From assembly GCF_004016505.1 (NCBI RefSeq), contig NZ_SACR01000002.1:248001-312000 (forward strand): 64,000 nucleotides of DNA, written 5' to 3'. The translations under genes and the position numbers were made by a program. The notes beneath the pieces were generated by a model that ran no database searches, was not told the origin of the DNA, and was given only the letters and a program-made list of their open reading frames with translations. This document shows, piece after piece, positions 51,684 to 60,656 of the stretch (positions are counted from its first letter, which is position 1; each line of letters begins with the position of its first letter). This DNA comes from Rubrivivax rivuli. GTDB taxonomy: Bacteria > Pseudomonadota > Gammaproteobacteria > Burkholderiales > Burkholderiaceae_C.

Positions 51684-53093
51684 TTGAGCCCGCCCCCGAA
51701 CCGCCTGTCGAACGACCTGGACGCCCTGTCCGGCTGTGCCGCGGGGCTGGCGCGCGCCTTCGTTTCCCTGTCCTCCGACATCGCGCTGGTGATCGACGAG
51801 CACGGCATCGTCACCGACGTGGTGCAGAACGAGCAGGCGCCCATGGACGCCTCCGCGCAGGCCTGGATAGGCCGCCCCTGGAGCCAGACCGTCACCGGCG
51901 ACACCCGCGGCAAGATCGAGAGCCTGCTGGCCGATGCGTGCACGGCAGGCCTGGGGCGCCGCCGCGAAGTCAACCACCAGGGCGCCCAGGGCCATGAGCT
52001 GCCGGTGGCCTACACCGCCCTGCGCCTGGGCGAGAAGGGCCCGGTGCTCGCCGTCGGGCGCGACCTGCGCAGCCTGGCGGCCATCCAGCAACGTTTTCTC
52101 GACACCCAGCAGGCGCTGGAGCGCAGCTATTGGCGCGCGCGCCACGGCGAGATGCGCTGCCGCCTGCTCTACCAGGTGGCCACCGACGCCGTGGCCAGCG
52201 TGGACGTGCGGCGCGAGAGCCTCGTGGCCGTCAATGCCGCGGCCGCGCGGCTGCTGCAGGTGGAAGGCGCCTCGGCCCAGGGCCGGCTGCTCGCGGCGCA
52301 CTTCGATGCGCGCTCGCGCCCCGCGGTGGTGGCGCTGCTGGCGCGCGCCTGTGCCAGCCCCGAGGCGGTGGCCACGCAGGTTCGGCTGGCCGGCACGCAC
52401 TTGTCGATCAGCCTGACCGCCACGCGCCTGCCCGAGGCACGCCAGCCCACCGTGCTGCTGCGCCTGCGCCAGGCAGACCCGGTGCTGGACGATCCGCTGG
52501 CCCTGGGCTCGGCACTGGCACGCCATGTCGACGGCACGCCCGAGGGCATCGTCGTCGTCGACCGCCTGGCGCTGGTGCGGGAAGCCAACCTCGCCTTCGT
52601 GCAACTGGTGCAGGCGCCCGACCTGGAAGCCGTCATCGGCCAGCCCCTGGAACGCTGGCTGCCGGGCACCGCCATGGCCAACCTGCGCAGCCTGCACAGC
52701 CACGGGCTGGCCCCGACGCAGCGTGTGGTGCTCGTTCGCGGAGACGAGCAAGACCTCGCGGTCGACCTGGCCGGCGCCCTGCTGGACGACGTGGCCGGTG
52801 GCGATGCGGGTTTCACCTTGCGCCCTTCCGGTCCTCACGTGCTGACCGCCGACGCCCGGGCTGCAGAACTTCTGCGCGCGATCCACGCGCTGGCGGCAGA
52901 ATTGGGAGGTTCGCCGCTGCCCGATCTGCTGCGCGAAGCCCAGGCCCTGGCGCAACAGCACTTCGTGCACACGGCGCTCGACCGCCATCCCGGGGATGCA
53001 CCTGCAGCCGCCAGGCTCTTGGGCATCACGATCGATGAACTGGCGCAGTTGCGCCGACAACCGGGCTTCACCGCCCCGCCGCCAACGAGGTAG
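51684..53093 (+). CDS. ppsR2: Second, divergent PpsR-like protein with altered helix-turn-helix
   Basis: A 469-aa paralogue of the PpsR at 46473, co-linear through the N-terminal PAS, the DTQQALERSYWRARHGEMR linker and two further PAS domains. The C-terminus differs strongly: the recognition helix SRQSLYVKLRRYG of PpsR1 is replaced by TIDELAQLRRQPG, and the pre-helix Cys is Phe (QQHFVHTAL). DNA binding is therefore doubtful. The start is TTG 51684 with AAGGA 7 nt upstream; no ATG fits. It is followed 4 bp later by the phytochrome-like gene, an arrangement known for PpsR2-BphP1 in Rhodopseudomonas and Bradyrhizobium. Confidence 0.9.
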   Translation: MSPPPNRLSNDLDALSGCAAGLARAFVSLSSDIALVIDEHGIVTDVVQNEQAPMDASAQAWIGRPWSQTVTGDTRGKIESLLADACTAGLGRRREVNHQGAQGHELPVAYTALRLGEKGPVLAVGRDLRSLAAIQQRFLDTQQALERSYWRARHGEMRCRLLYQVATDAVASVDVRRESLVAVNAAAARLLQVEGASAQGRLLAAHFDARSRPAVVALLARACASPEAVATQVRLAGTHLSISLTATRLPEARQPTVLLRLRQADPVLDDPLALGSALARHVDGTPEGIVVVDRLALVREANLAFVQLVQAPDLEAVIGQPLERWLPGTAMANLRSLHSHGLAPTQRVVLVRGDEQDLAVDLAGALLDDVAGGDAGFTLRPSGPHVLTADARAAELLRAIHALAAELGGSPLPDLLREAQALAQQHFVHTALDRHPGDAPAAARLLGITIDELAQLRRQPGFTAPPPTR

Positions 53094-53097
53094 TTCC

Positions 53098-55188
53098 GTG
53101 TCGCGCAGTACGGCATACGGTCACACCGACAGCCTTGCAACCGTCCCGCCCGGCCTGGTGGGCAGCATCCAGCCCCATGGGCTGCTGCTGGTGCTCAGAG
53201 AGCCCCAGTTGCGCATCGTGCAGGCCAGCGTGAGCGCCGCGCACTGGCTGAACCGGCCACTGCCCACGCTGCTGCTGGCCAGCCTGTTCGACCTGGGCGG
53301 CGACGCCGCCGCCCGCTTGGGGGCCATGCTCGGCGGTCTGCGCGCCGGCCAGCCCCAGGCCCTGCGCTGCACCTTGGGCGCACCGGGTCCTGGCGGCGCT
53401 TTCGAGGGCTGTGTGCACCGCGTCACCACCGACACGGTGGTGCTGGAACTCGAACCGGCCGAAACCGCCGCGCAAGCCCCGGGCAACGACGCGCCCCATG
53501 CCGCCCTGCTGGCGCAGTTGAGTGCGGCGGTGCAACGCTTCAGCGCGGCCCCGTCCGTGGCTGCCCTGGCCGTTGCTGCCGCCCAGGCGGTGCGGCGCCT
53601 GCTGGGCCACGACCGTGTCTTCGTCACCGAGTTCGGACCGGACGGCCGGGGTTGCGTGATCGCGGAAGACCGCGCGCTGCGCCTGCCGCCCTGGCTGGGC
53701 CAGAACCGGCTGCTCGACGAAGCCTGGCCCGATCCATCGGCCCGCTCGCGCCAGGTCTACCTGCACAAGCGCGTGAGGGTGCTGGTGGACGCCAAGGCCA
53801 GCCCCTCGGAACTGCTGCCGGCCCTTCCCCCGGGCAGCGACGGCGGCCACGATCTCACGATGGGCGACCTGCGCAGCACGTCGGCCGCGCACGCCGAGCG
53901 TCTGCGCGAGCACGGTGTCGCGGCCAGCGTGGTGGCGGCCCTGGTGCGCGAAGGGCAGCTCTGGGGCCTGATCACCTGCCATCACCCCGAACCCCGCCGT
54001 GCAGGGCAGGCGTTGCGGGCGGCCCTGGAACTGCTGGCGGAGGTCTTCATGACCCGGGTGGTGGCGCTGGAGAACTACGCCCGAGCCCAGGTACGCGCCG
54101 AGGTGCGCCGGCTCGAGCAGCGCCTGCTCGAGGCCACGTCCGTCGAAGGCGATTGGCGCGCCGCGCTCTTCCGCAACCAGGCGGCCTTGCTGCTGCCGCT
54201 GGAGGCCAGCGCGGCGCTGCTGTGGCACGAAGGCGAACTGCTGCGCTGTGGCGACGCCCCCTCAGGCCCGGCGCTGCAGCGCCTGGCCCAATGGCTGCAG
54301 GCGCAGCCCGACAGCCCCCTGCCCTGGCAACACCCGGCGCTGGATCTGCGCGATGAAGAGGCCGTGCCGGACCGCCTCGCCCCTGCGGTGCCACCGGCCC
54401 GGTTGGGTGTGCTGGCGGTGCGCCTGTCGCGGACACAGCCCGATGCCCTGGTCTGGCTGCGCCCTGTGCAGGCGGACACCGGGCACTGCCTGCCCTGGAC
54501 GCGCAGCGACCTGTCGCTGGCGCAGGCCTACGGCACGGCGCTGGTGGACATGATCCTGCAGGTCAATGCCGTGCGCCTGCTCATCGCCGAGCACCAGCTA
54601 TCGCAGCTGCGCACGGCCGTGGCCGGCTCGCAGGAGGCCGCGGTCGTCACCGACGCGGCGCAGCGCAGCTTCTACCCCAACGCCGCCTTCCTGGCGCTCA
54701 GCGGCCGACGTCGCGACGAGGTGGGCAGCCTGGAGGCGCTGGCTGCGCTGTTCACGCAGCCCGCGATGGCCCACAGGGCCATCGGGCAGGTGCGTGCCGA
54801 GCACCGGCCCTGGCATGGTGAACTCGAACTGCGCCGCCCCGATGGCCGCTGCGTGCCGGTGGCCGTGCGCGCCGAGCCCGTGCAGGGCAGCGACACGCCG
54901 CTGCTGGGCTGCATCTTCACCTTCGAAGACGTCAGCCAGGCGCACGAGGCGAACACCTTGCGCCACCGCCTGGAAGCGGCCCTCACCCGCACCACGCGCG
55001 CGGCCCAGCCGACCGAGGGCCACGAGCTGGTGGGCGCCATCATCGCCAACGCCAGCCTGGCCGCGATGGACATCGCCGATGGCGACAACGGCCTCGCCGC
55101 CGCACCCCTGCTGGCCGAGGTGGAGGCCCGCACCGCGCGGGCAACGGCCCTGCTGCAGCAGATCCGCGATATCGCGCCCCCCCCCTGA
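53098..55188 (+). CDS. bphP: Bacteriophytochrome-like protein without Cys anchor and PHY tongue
   Basis: A 696-aa protein with the RpBphP1-type order PAS2 (about 1-110), GAF (about 125-305), PHY (about 310-490), PAS (about 495-610) and a C-terminal helical output (about 620-696) instead of a His kinase. GSIQPHG (22-28) and DRVFVTEFGPDGRG are clear phytochrome marks, and pocket His265 (LRSTSAAH, 258-265) and His295 are kept. However, no Cys occurs before residue 91, so the biliverdin-linking Cys is absent, and the GAF Cys of plant/cyanobacterial type is Ala. In PHY, WLRP (453-456) is followed after only 8 residues by LPWT (465-468), so the tongue hairpin with PRxSF is gone. GTG start with GAGG upstream. 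Confidence 0.9.
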   Translation: MSRSTAYGHTDSLATVPPGLVGSIQPHGLLLVLREPQLRIVQASVSAAHWLNRPLPTLLLASLFDLGGDAAARLGAMLGGLRAGQPQALRCTLGAPGPGGAFEGCVHRVTTDTVVLELEPAETAAQAPGNDAPHAALLAQLSAAVQRFSAAPSVAALAVAAAQAVRRLLGHDRVFVTEFGPDGRGCVIAEDRALRLPPWLGQNRLLDEAWPDPSARSRQVYLHKRVRVLVDAKASPSELLPALPPGSDGGHDLTMGDLRSTSAAHAERLREHGVAASVVAALVREGQLWGLITCHHPEPRRAGQALRAALELLAEVFMTRVVALENYARAQVRAEVRRLEQRLLEATSVEGDWRAALFRNQAALLLPLEASAALLWHEGELLRCGDAPSGPALQRLAQWLQAQPDSPLPWQHPALDLRDEEAVPDRLAPAVPPARLGVLAVRLSRTQPDALVWLRPVQADTGHCLPWTRSDLSLAQAYGTALVDMILQVNAVRLLIAEHQLSQLRTAVAGSQEAAVVTDAAQRSFYPNAAFLALSGRRRDEVGSLEALAALFTQPAMAHRAIGQVRAEHRPWHGELELRRPDGRCVPVAVRAEPVQGSDTPLLGCIFTFEDVSQAHEANTLRHRLEAALTRTTRAAQPTEGHELVGAIIANASLAAMDIADGDNGLAAAPLLAEVEARTARATALLQQIRDIAPPP

Positions 55189-55213
55189 GGGCAGCGGCGC
55201 GGCCGCGGTGGCG

Positions 55214-56194
55214 TCAGGCGCTGGCCGTGTCGATGCGTTGACGGTCCTCGTCGCTCAAGCGCAGGCTTGCAGCCGCGGTCAACTCGGACAGCTGCGCCAA
55301 GGACGTGGCACTCGCGATCGGCGCCGTGATGCCCGGCTGCAGCAGTTGCCAGGCCAGCGCCACCTGGCCGGGGGTGGCGCCGTGCCGTGCGGCCACGTCG
55401 TCCAGCGCTGCCAGCACGCGCAGGCCGCGCTCGTTCAGGTAGCGCTTCACCACGTTCTCGCCGCGCACGCTGCGCGCGGCATCGGCCGGTACGCGGTACT
55501 TGCCGGTGAGGAAGCCGGCGGCGAGGCCGTAGAAATTGATGACCCCCACGCCTTCGGCGACACACAGCGGCTGCAGCGCTGCTTCGAAGCCGGCGCGATC
55601 GACGGGGTTGTAGAGCGGCTGCAGGCTCTCGAAGCGCGGCAGGCCGACCGCGCTGCTGACGCGCAGCGCCTCGGCCAAGCGCGGCGCGCTGTAGTTCGAG
55701 GCGCCGATGGCCCGCACCTTGCCGGCGCGGATGAGGTCATCGAAGGCGCCCAGCGTGTCGGCCAGCGGCGTGCTTTCGTCGTCTGCATGGGTCTGGTAGA
55801 GATCGATGTGGTCGGTCTGCAAGCGGCGCAGCGAGGCCTCGACCGCGCTGCGGATGTAGGCCGGCTTCAGGCCTTCCAGCCCCGGCCCCATGGGCTTGCC
55901 CACTTTCGTGGCCAGCACCACCTGCGAACGGCGGCCGCTGCGGGCCAGCCAGCGGCCGATCAGCGTTTCGCTTTCACCCCCCACATGACCGGGTGCCCAG
56001 ATCGAATAGACATCGGCGGTGTCGATGAAGTTGAAGCCCGCGTCGAACCAGGCGTCGAGCAGCTGGAAGGCCGTGGCTTCGTCCACCGTCCAGCCGAAGA
56101 CGTTGCCGCCGAAACACAGCGGGGACACCGCAAGACCCGAGCGCCCCAGGGGCCGGCGGGTGTGGGGCGAGAGGGTGGTGGTGTCTTTGGACAT
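55214..56194 (-). CDS. Aldo/keto reductase
   Basis: A 326-aa NADPH-dependent aldo/keto reductase. N-terminal LGRSGLAVSPLCFGGNVFG; catalytic tetrad residues Asp/Tyr in FIDTADVY, Lys in VLATKVG and His in DLYQTHADD are present. Substrate unknown. It converges on bphP, with 25 bp between stops and no obvious terminator. Confidence 0.93.
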   Translation of the reverse strand: MSKDTTTLSPHTRRPLGRSGLAVSPLCFGGNVFGWTVDEATAFQLLDAWFDAGFNFIDTADVYSIWAPGHVGGESETLIGRWLARSGRRSQVVLATKVGKPMGPGLEGLKPAYIRSAVEASLRRLQTDHIDLYQTHADDESTPLADTLGAFDDLIRAGKVRAIGASNYSAPRLAEALRVSSAVGLPRFESLQPLYNPVDRAGFEAALQPLCVAEGVGVINFYGLAAGFLTGKYRVPADAARSVRGENVVKRYLNERGLRVLAALDDVAARHGATPGQVALAWQLLQPGITAPIASATSLAQLSELTAAASLRLSDEDRQRIDTASA

Positions 56195-56245
56195 GGCATC
56201 GAAGGGGTGTGGAGAAACAAGGCAGGCCCGGTGGCGCGCACGGGC

Positions 56246-56824
56246 TCAGTCCGCCGCGAGCGCTGTGGATGAGGGCGCATCCACCGCAACGGCCGCCCAG
56301 ACGGCGTCGCCCACGCGCAGGTGTCCGCCGCGCAGCACGCGGGCCGTGAGCCCGCCGTGACCGCGCATGGCGTTGTAGCCGCCAGGACCGAGCAGCACTT
56401 CCATCTTCGAACACGGGTCGCAGGGGCCGGTGAGCTCGAGCACGACTTCGTCGCCCAGGTGCAGATGCACGGGCTGGTCGGCAAACGGCGAGCGTGCCGC
56501 GAGCAGGTTCAGGCCCGAGACCACGAGGTTGCGGCGCAGCAGCGTCGCCGGCGCCAGCGCCCGGCCGGCGAAAGCAGCGATCAGGGGCAGGTGCTCGGCC
56601 TGCAGCAGGGTGACCTGCCGCTTGCCGCCCAGCGGCGAACTGCGGGCCTTGTCGCCCGTGCGGTCACCCTGCAGGCCACGGCCGGCCACCGCAAAGGCGG
56701 TGTCTGCCTCCACTGCGGGCAGGCCGCGGCCCGGCCGCAGCACGATGGTCTGCAACTGCCCGGTCAGGGGCCACTGCCGCGTGAGCGCGCGCAAGTCGGT
56801 GGGCGGGGCAGCGTCGAAGGGCAT
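56246..56824 (-). CDS. MOSC domain protein
   Basis: A 192-aa MOSC (molybdenum cofactor sulfurase C-terminal) domain protein. GRGLQGDRTGDKAR, KRQVTLLQAEHLP and LTGPCDPCSKMEVLLG with the conserved Cys are visible. Probably a molybdenum-cofactor sulfur or sulfur-transfer protein. ATG 56824 gives a normal family length; the frame is open for another 850 codons upstream only as antisense to the next gene. The gap to the AKR gene is 51 bp. Confidence 0.88.
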   Translation of the reverse strand: MPFDAAPPTDLRALTRQWPLTGQLQTIVLRPGRGLPAVEADTAFAVAGRGLQGDRTGDKARSSPLGGKRQVTLLQAEHLPLIAAFAGRALAPATLLRRNLVVSGLNLLAARSPFADQPVHLHLGDEVVLELTGPCDPCSKMEVLLGPGGYNAMRGHGGLTARVLRGGHLRVGDAVWAAVAVDAPSSTALAAD

Positions 56825-56971
56825 GGACCGGCTCAGCGCAAGGTGGCAAAGCCTGCATTCTCCTGCGTGCCGCCTGCAACGGTGGCAGGCACACAGCGAC
56901 ACGCAGCAGGGCGGCGGCGCGACGCCCCGGTAACGGCGCCCTAACGTCGGCGCGCCTATAAAGCGGGCTGC

Positions 56972-59900
56972 ATGCGCACTGGACGCCCCACCCTGAGCCG
57001 GCCCCCGATGTCCGAACCCCCTTGCACGCCACGCTTGCAGTTGCAACTGCGCGCCACGCCCCGGTGGCTCGATGGCAGCGGCACTTCGCGCGACCTGCCG
57101 CCGCAGGACGGCCTGCTGCTGGCCTGGCTGGCCCTGGAAGGCGCCAGCCCCCGCGCGCGCCTCATCGCCCTGCTGTGGCCGGACAAGGCGCCCGACGCGG
57201 CCCGCAACGCGCTGCGCCAACGCCTCTTCCAGCTGCGCAGGCTCTGCGGCGCCGACCTGACCGAAGGGACGACGGTGCTCGCCTTGGGCGCCGGCGTCAC
57301 GCACGACCTGGCCGATGCGGGCAGCGTGCTCGAAGGCGTGGAGTTCCCGCTCGGCACCGCGGCCGCCACCTGGCTCGAACAGCAGCGCCAGCGCCGCCGC
57401 GCGCGCGCCGTGCATGCGCTCGTCGAGCGGAGCGAGCAGGCCGAGGCCGCCCGCGAATGGCCAGAAGCCATCGCCCAGGCGCGGGAAGCCCTCGCACTGG
57501 ATCCGCTCTCGGAACCTGCGCACCTGCGCCTGATGCGCCTGCATTACCTGGCCGGTGACCGTGCCGCCGCGCTGTTGGCTTTCGACGCCTGCGAGCGCAT
57601 GCTGAAAGACGAGGTTGGCGCGCGGCCTTCGCCCGAGATGCTGGCCCTGCTGGACACCGTGCAGCGCACTGCGCCGCCCGCGCCCCGCACGCGCGGCCTG
57701 CCCGTGAGCGTGCTGCGCCCGCCGCGCCTGATCGGGCGCGATGCCGAACGCAGGGCACTGCGCGAGGCGCTTGCCGCGCAGCAGCTGCCTTGGCTCTTCG
57801 GCGAAGCCGGCTTCGGCAAGACGCGGCTGCTGCAGGAGGCCGCGGCCGAGAACCCTGGGTGGGTGGTGGCGCAGGCGCGGCCCGGCGACGGGCCTGTGCC
57901 CTATGCCTCGCTGGGCCGCCTGCTGCAGGCCGTGCTCGCAGCGCGACCGGGGCTGCGGCCCGTGATGGAGCAGGGTCAGTGCGCGCGCGTGCTGGGCCAG
58001 GTCACGGCCGCCCTGGTGCCCGCCGCCACGCCCGAGCGCGATCTGCACCAGGTGCTGGCGCAGGCACGGACCCTCGGGCTCGATGTGCTGGTGCTGGACG
58101 ACCTGCACCACGCCGATGAAGCCAGCCTGGAGATGCTGCTCGCGCTGACCACGGAAGCCACGGCCGATCAGCCCGCATGGGTTTTCGCCAGCCGCTCGGC
58201 CGATGGCGGCCCTGCGCTGCGCCAACTGCATGCGGCGCTTCTGGAGCGCGTGCGGCTGCGCGCCATCGCGCTGGGTGCGCTCTCGGCAGCGGGGGTGCAG
58301 GAGTTCGTTGCCTCGCTGGCCTTGCCGGGCCTCGATGCGGCCGCGTTGGCGCCGCGCCTGTACCGCCACGCTGGCGGCAACCCGCTGTTCCTGCTGGAGA
58401 CCCTGAAGGCGCTGCTGCTGCGCCCGGCCGGCGCCCAGGGCGACACGCTGCCGCCGCTGGACGGCATCGCGCAGCTCATCGGGCACCGGCTGGCCCGCTG
58501 CTCGCCGGCGGCACTTCGGCTGGCCCGCTGCGTGGCCCTTGCAGGCCCCGACTTCAGCACTGCGCTGGCGATCGAGTTGCTGGGTGTCGGCACCCTCGAC
58601 CTGGCCGACGCCTGGGCCGAACTCGAGGCGGCGCAGTTGCTGCGCGAGCAGGCCTTCGCGCACGATCTGATCCACGACGCGGCCCTCGCGTCGGTGCCCG
58701 CGCCGCTGGCGCGCCAGATGCACGGCGCCATCGCCGCGCTGCTGCAGCAGCGCCAGGCGGCGCCAGAGCGCATTGCCGCGCATTGGTCCGCCAGTGACAC
58801 CCCTGCCGCCGCAGTGCCGCACCTGCTGGCCGCAGGCGAGCGAGCCTTGGCCGCGCTGCGCCCGCGCGAGGCCTGCATGGCCTTCGAGCAGGCCGCGCGG
58901 CTGCTCGAAGCCCAGGGCGATCGACACGCCGCCTTCGAGGCGCTCGACCGCTGGTTCACGCAGGCGGCGCCGCGCCGGGAACCCGACACGCTGCGCCTGC
59001 TCGATCAACTCTCGGCCTGGGCCGACAGCCCGCTGCAACGCGCCACGGCTGCGGGTCACCGAGCGGCAGTGCTGGAGCGCGCGGGGGAGTGGGGCTCGAG
59101 CGGCGACACCGCGGCCCATGCCTTGTCCTTGTTCGAGCCGCATGAGGCGCCAGAGCTGGCCAGCGGGCTGATGCTGCAGGTGGCCGTCGGCGAACTGCAC
59201 CAGGGCCACGCCGACGCGGCGCTGGGCACGCTGTTCCGTGCGCTTGCGCTGGCAGAGGTGGCCGGCAACGACCGCCGCCTGGCCGAGACCGTGGGCACGC
59301 TGGGCAATGTGCTGATGTGGGTGGGGCGGCTCAACGAAGCCTACCCCCATCAGTTGCGCGGCCTGCGCCTGCACGAAGCAGGCGCGCGCCCGACCGGCAT
59401 GCTCACCTCACTGCTCGGCTGTACCGGCAACCGGCTGGAGGTGGGGCGGCACCGAGAGGCCGCCGAGCATCTCGCGCTGGCAGATCGGCTGGCGCTGCAG
59501 CACGAACTGGAGCTGTCGCAAGGCTGGCCGATCTTCGACGGCCACCGGGCGCGCCTGGCCTTGGACCTCGGCCGGTTTCGCGAAGCGCTGCCTCTGCTGG
59601 AGGTCGCGCTCGAGCGCTACCGGGCCGACCAGCCCAGCCAGGTCATCGCGGTGCACAACCAGCTCACCCGGCTCTGGATGCGTCTGGGGCAATGGGCACG
59701 GGCGCGCCAAAGTGCGCAGGCCGCGCTGGCGCTCAGCGACGAAGCGGCACCCGTGTACGCGGCACGCGCCCTCGAACTGGCGTCCGAAGTCGGAGTGGCG
59801 CCGCGCGGCGCGCCGACGCCGCTGGCCGTGTACGACGAGATCCGGCAGCGCTACGGCCATGCAACGCAGCGGATCGATTTCGCACTGCGCCTGGGACGCG

Positions 59901-60316
59901 CGCGCCATGTGCCCGGGGCCGGTGGCCTGGCTGCCGTGCGTGCGCTGCGCGACGAGGCCCAGGGCATGGGGCATGGCGCGCTCACATTGCTGGCCGAGAT
60001 GCGCGCGATCGATGCCGCCAGACGTGCGAGCGACGCAGAAGCCGCCGCAGAACATGCCTGTGCCGCGTTGCGGCTCTTCGAGACCCATGAACCCTACGGC
60101 GCCTACCGCGCCGAGGTGTGGCTGGCCGCAGCCTCGGGCCTGGCGCCGCTGGACCCGCCGCGCGCACGCGCGGTGCTCGCGGCCGGCAGGGCCTGGGTGC
60201 AGGAGACCGCGTCGACACAGGTCGATGCGCCCTTCCGCGAGTCCTTTCTCACGCGCAACCCGGTGAACCGGGAACTGCTGTCCCTGAAGCTCCAAGGACC
60301 TGCATTGCCGACCTGA
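56972..60316 (+). CDS. BTAD/AAA-type transcriptional regulator
   Basis: A 1114-aa large regulator. N-terminal winged-helix/BTAD-like part (about 20-240: LIALLWPDKAPDAARNALRQRLFQLRR and LRLMRLHYLAGDRAAALLAFD), an AAA ATPase (P-loop WLFGEAGFGKTRLL near residue 273; Walker B DVLVLDDLHHADE), then a long TPR-like helical region to the C-terminus (AAHALSLFEPHEA, EVALERYRADQPSQVIAVHNQL). No DNA or ligand target is known. Start ATG 56972; ATG 57008 is an alternative. Not linked to photosynthesis by sequence. Confidence 0.88.
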   Translation: MRTGRPTLSRPPMSEPPCTPRLQLQLRATPRWLDGSGTSRDLPPQDGLLLAWLALEGASPRARLIALLWPDKAPDAARNALRQRLFQLRRLCGADLTEGTTVLALGAGVTHDLADAGSVLEGVEFPLGTAAATWLEQQRQRRRARAVHALVERSEQAEAAREWPEAIAQAREALALDPLSEPAHLRLMRLHYLAGDRAAALLAFDACERMLKDEVGARPSPEMLALLDTVQRTAPPAPRTRGLPVSVLRPPRLIGRDAERRALREALAAQQLPWLFGEAGFGKTRLLQEAAAENPGWVVAQARPGDGPVPYASLGRLLQAVLAARPGLRPVMEQGQCARVLGQVTAALVPAATPERDLHQVLAQARTLGLDVLVLDDLHHADEASLEMLLALTTEATADQPAWVFASRSADGGPALRQLHAALLERVRLRAIALGALSAAGVQEFVASLALPGLDAAALAPRLYRHAGGNPLFLLETLKALLLRPAGAQGDTLPPLDGIAQLIGHRLARCSPAALRLARCVALAGPDFSTALAIELLGVGTLDLADAWAELEAAQLLREQAFAHDLIHDAALASVPAPLARQMHGAIAALLQQRQAAPERIAAHWSASDTPAAAVPHLLAAGERALAALRPREACMAFEQAARLLEAQGDRHAAFEALDRWFTQAAPRREPDTLRLLDQLSAWADSPLQRATAAGHRAAVLERAGEWGSSGDTAAHALSLFEPHEAPELASGLMLQVAVGELHQGHADAALGTLFRALALAEVAGNDRRLAETVGTLGNVLMWVGRLNEAYPHQLRGLRLHEAGARPTGMLTSLLGCTGNRLEVGRHREAAEHLALADRLALQHELELSQGWPIFDGHRARLALDLGRFREALPLLEVALERYRADQPSQVIAVHNQLTRLWMRLGQWARARQSAQAALALSDEAAPVYAARALELASEVGVAPRGAPTPLAVYDEIRQRYGHATQRIDFALRLGRARHVPGAGGLAAVRALRDEAQGMGHGALTLLAEMRAIDAARRASDAEAAAEHACAALRLFETHEPYGAYRAEVWLAAASGLAPLDPPRARAVLAAGRAWVQETASTQVDAPFRESFLTRNPVNRELLSLKLQGPALPT

Positions 60317-60385
60317 GAAGTCTGCATCGGCCACGGCAGGCCTTGCTGGCAGGCGGCCGCGCTGGGCGCACGATGCGCAAAGAAA

Positions 60386-60426
60386 AACGGCTCAGGCGTC
60401 GCGCCTGAGCCGTTCTCGTTTTTTGG
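60386..60426. terminator. Strong terminator between the BTAD regulator and tRNA-Lys genes
   Basis: A 13-bp perfect stem AACGGCTCAGGCG / CGCCTGAGCCGTT with loop TCG (60386-60414), followed by TCTCGTTTTTT on the + strand. The left flank AGAAAAA gives a T-rich tail in the other direction, so it should stop transcription of both the regulator and the leftward tRNA genes. Confidence 0.88.
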
Positions 60427-60499
60427 TGGGCCCCGACAGATTCGAACTGTCGACCAACGGATTAAGAGTCCGCTGCTCTACCAACTGAGCTAGGAGCCC
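60424..60499 (-). tRNA. tRNA-Lys (anticodon CTT)
   Basis: A 76-nt cloverleaf on the minus strand starting GGGCTCC, with D-loop TAGCTCAGTTGGTAGAGCA, anticodon loop CTCTTAA (anticodon CTT), T-loop TTCGAAT and encoded CCA end. The 7-bp acceptor pairs with one G-T position. Confidence 0.95.
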
Positions 60500-60548
60500 G
60501 GGGTACCGGTTCACACGTTGACTGGGCGTGAGGCCCTGCGCCGTCGCG

Positions 60549-60624
60549 TGGTGGGTCGTGCGTGACTCGAACACGCGACCAACGGATTAAAAGTCCGCTG
60601 CTCTACCGACTGAGCTAACGACCC
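60549..60624 (-). tRNA. tRNA-Lys (anticodon TTT)
   Basis: A 76-nt tRNA on the minus strand starting GGGTCGT, with D-loop TAGCTCAGTCGGTAGAGCA, anticodon loop CTTTTAA (anticodon TTT), T-loop TTCGAGT and encoded CCA. It lies upstream of the CTT tRNA in the same transcript, 49 bp apart. Confidence 0.95.
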
Positions 60625-60640
60625 CTCCGGTGAGCCTCAC

Positions 60641-60646
60641 ATTATA
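60641..60646 (-). promoter_or_regulatory. Perfect -10 box for the tRNA-Lys pair
   Basis: TATAAT on the minus strand, ending 16 nt before the first tRNA, consistent with a short leader. The -35 region is poor; it lies within the end of tcdA. Confidence 0.5.
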
Positions 60647-60656
60647 GACAGAAAAA

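Noticed and set aside
56825..59374. An N-terminal extension of the MOSC gene to 1042 codons
   Set aside because: The extra part is antisense to the BTAD/AAA gene and has composition of a shadow frame; ATG 56824 gives normal MOSC length.
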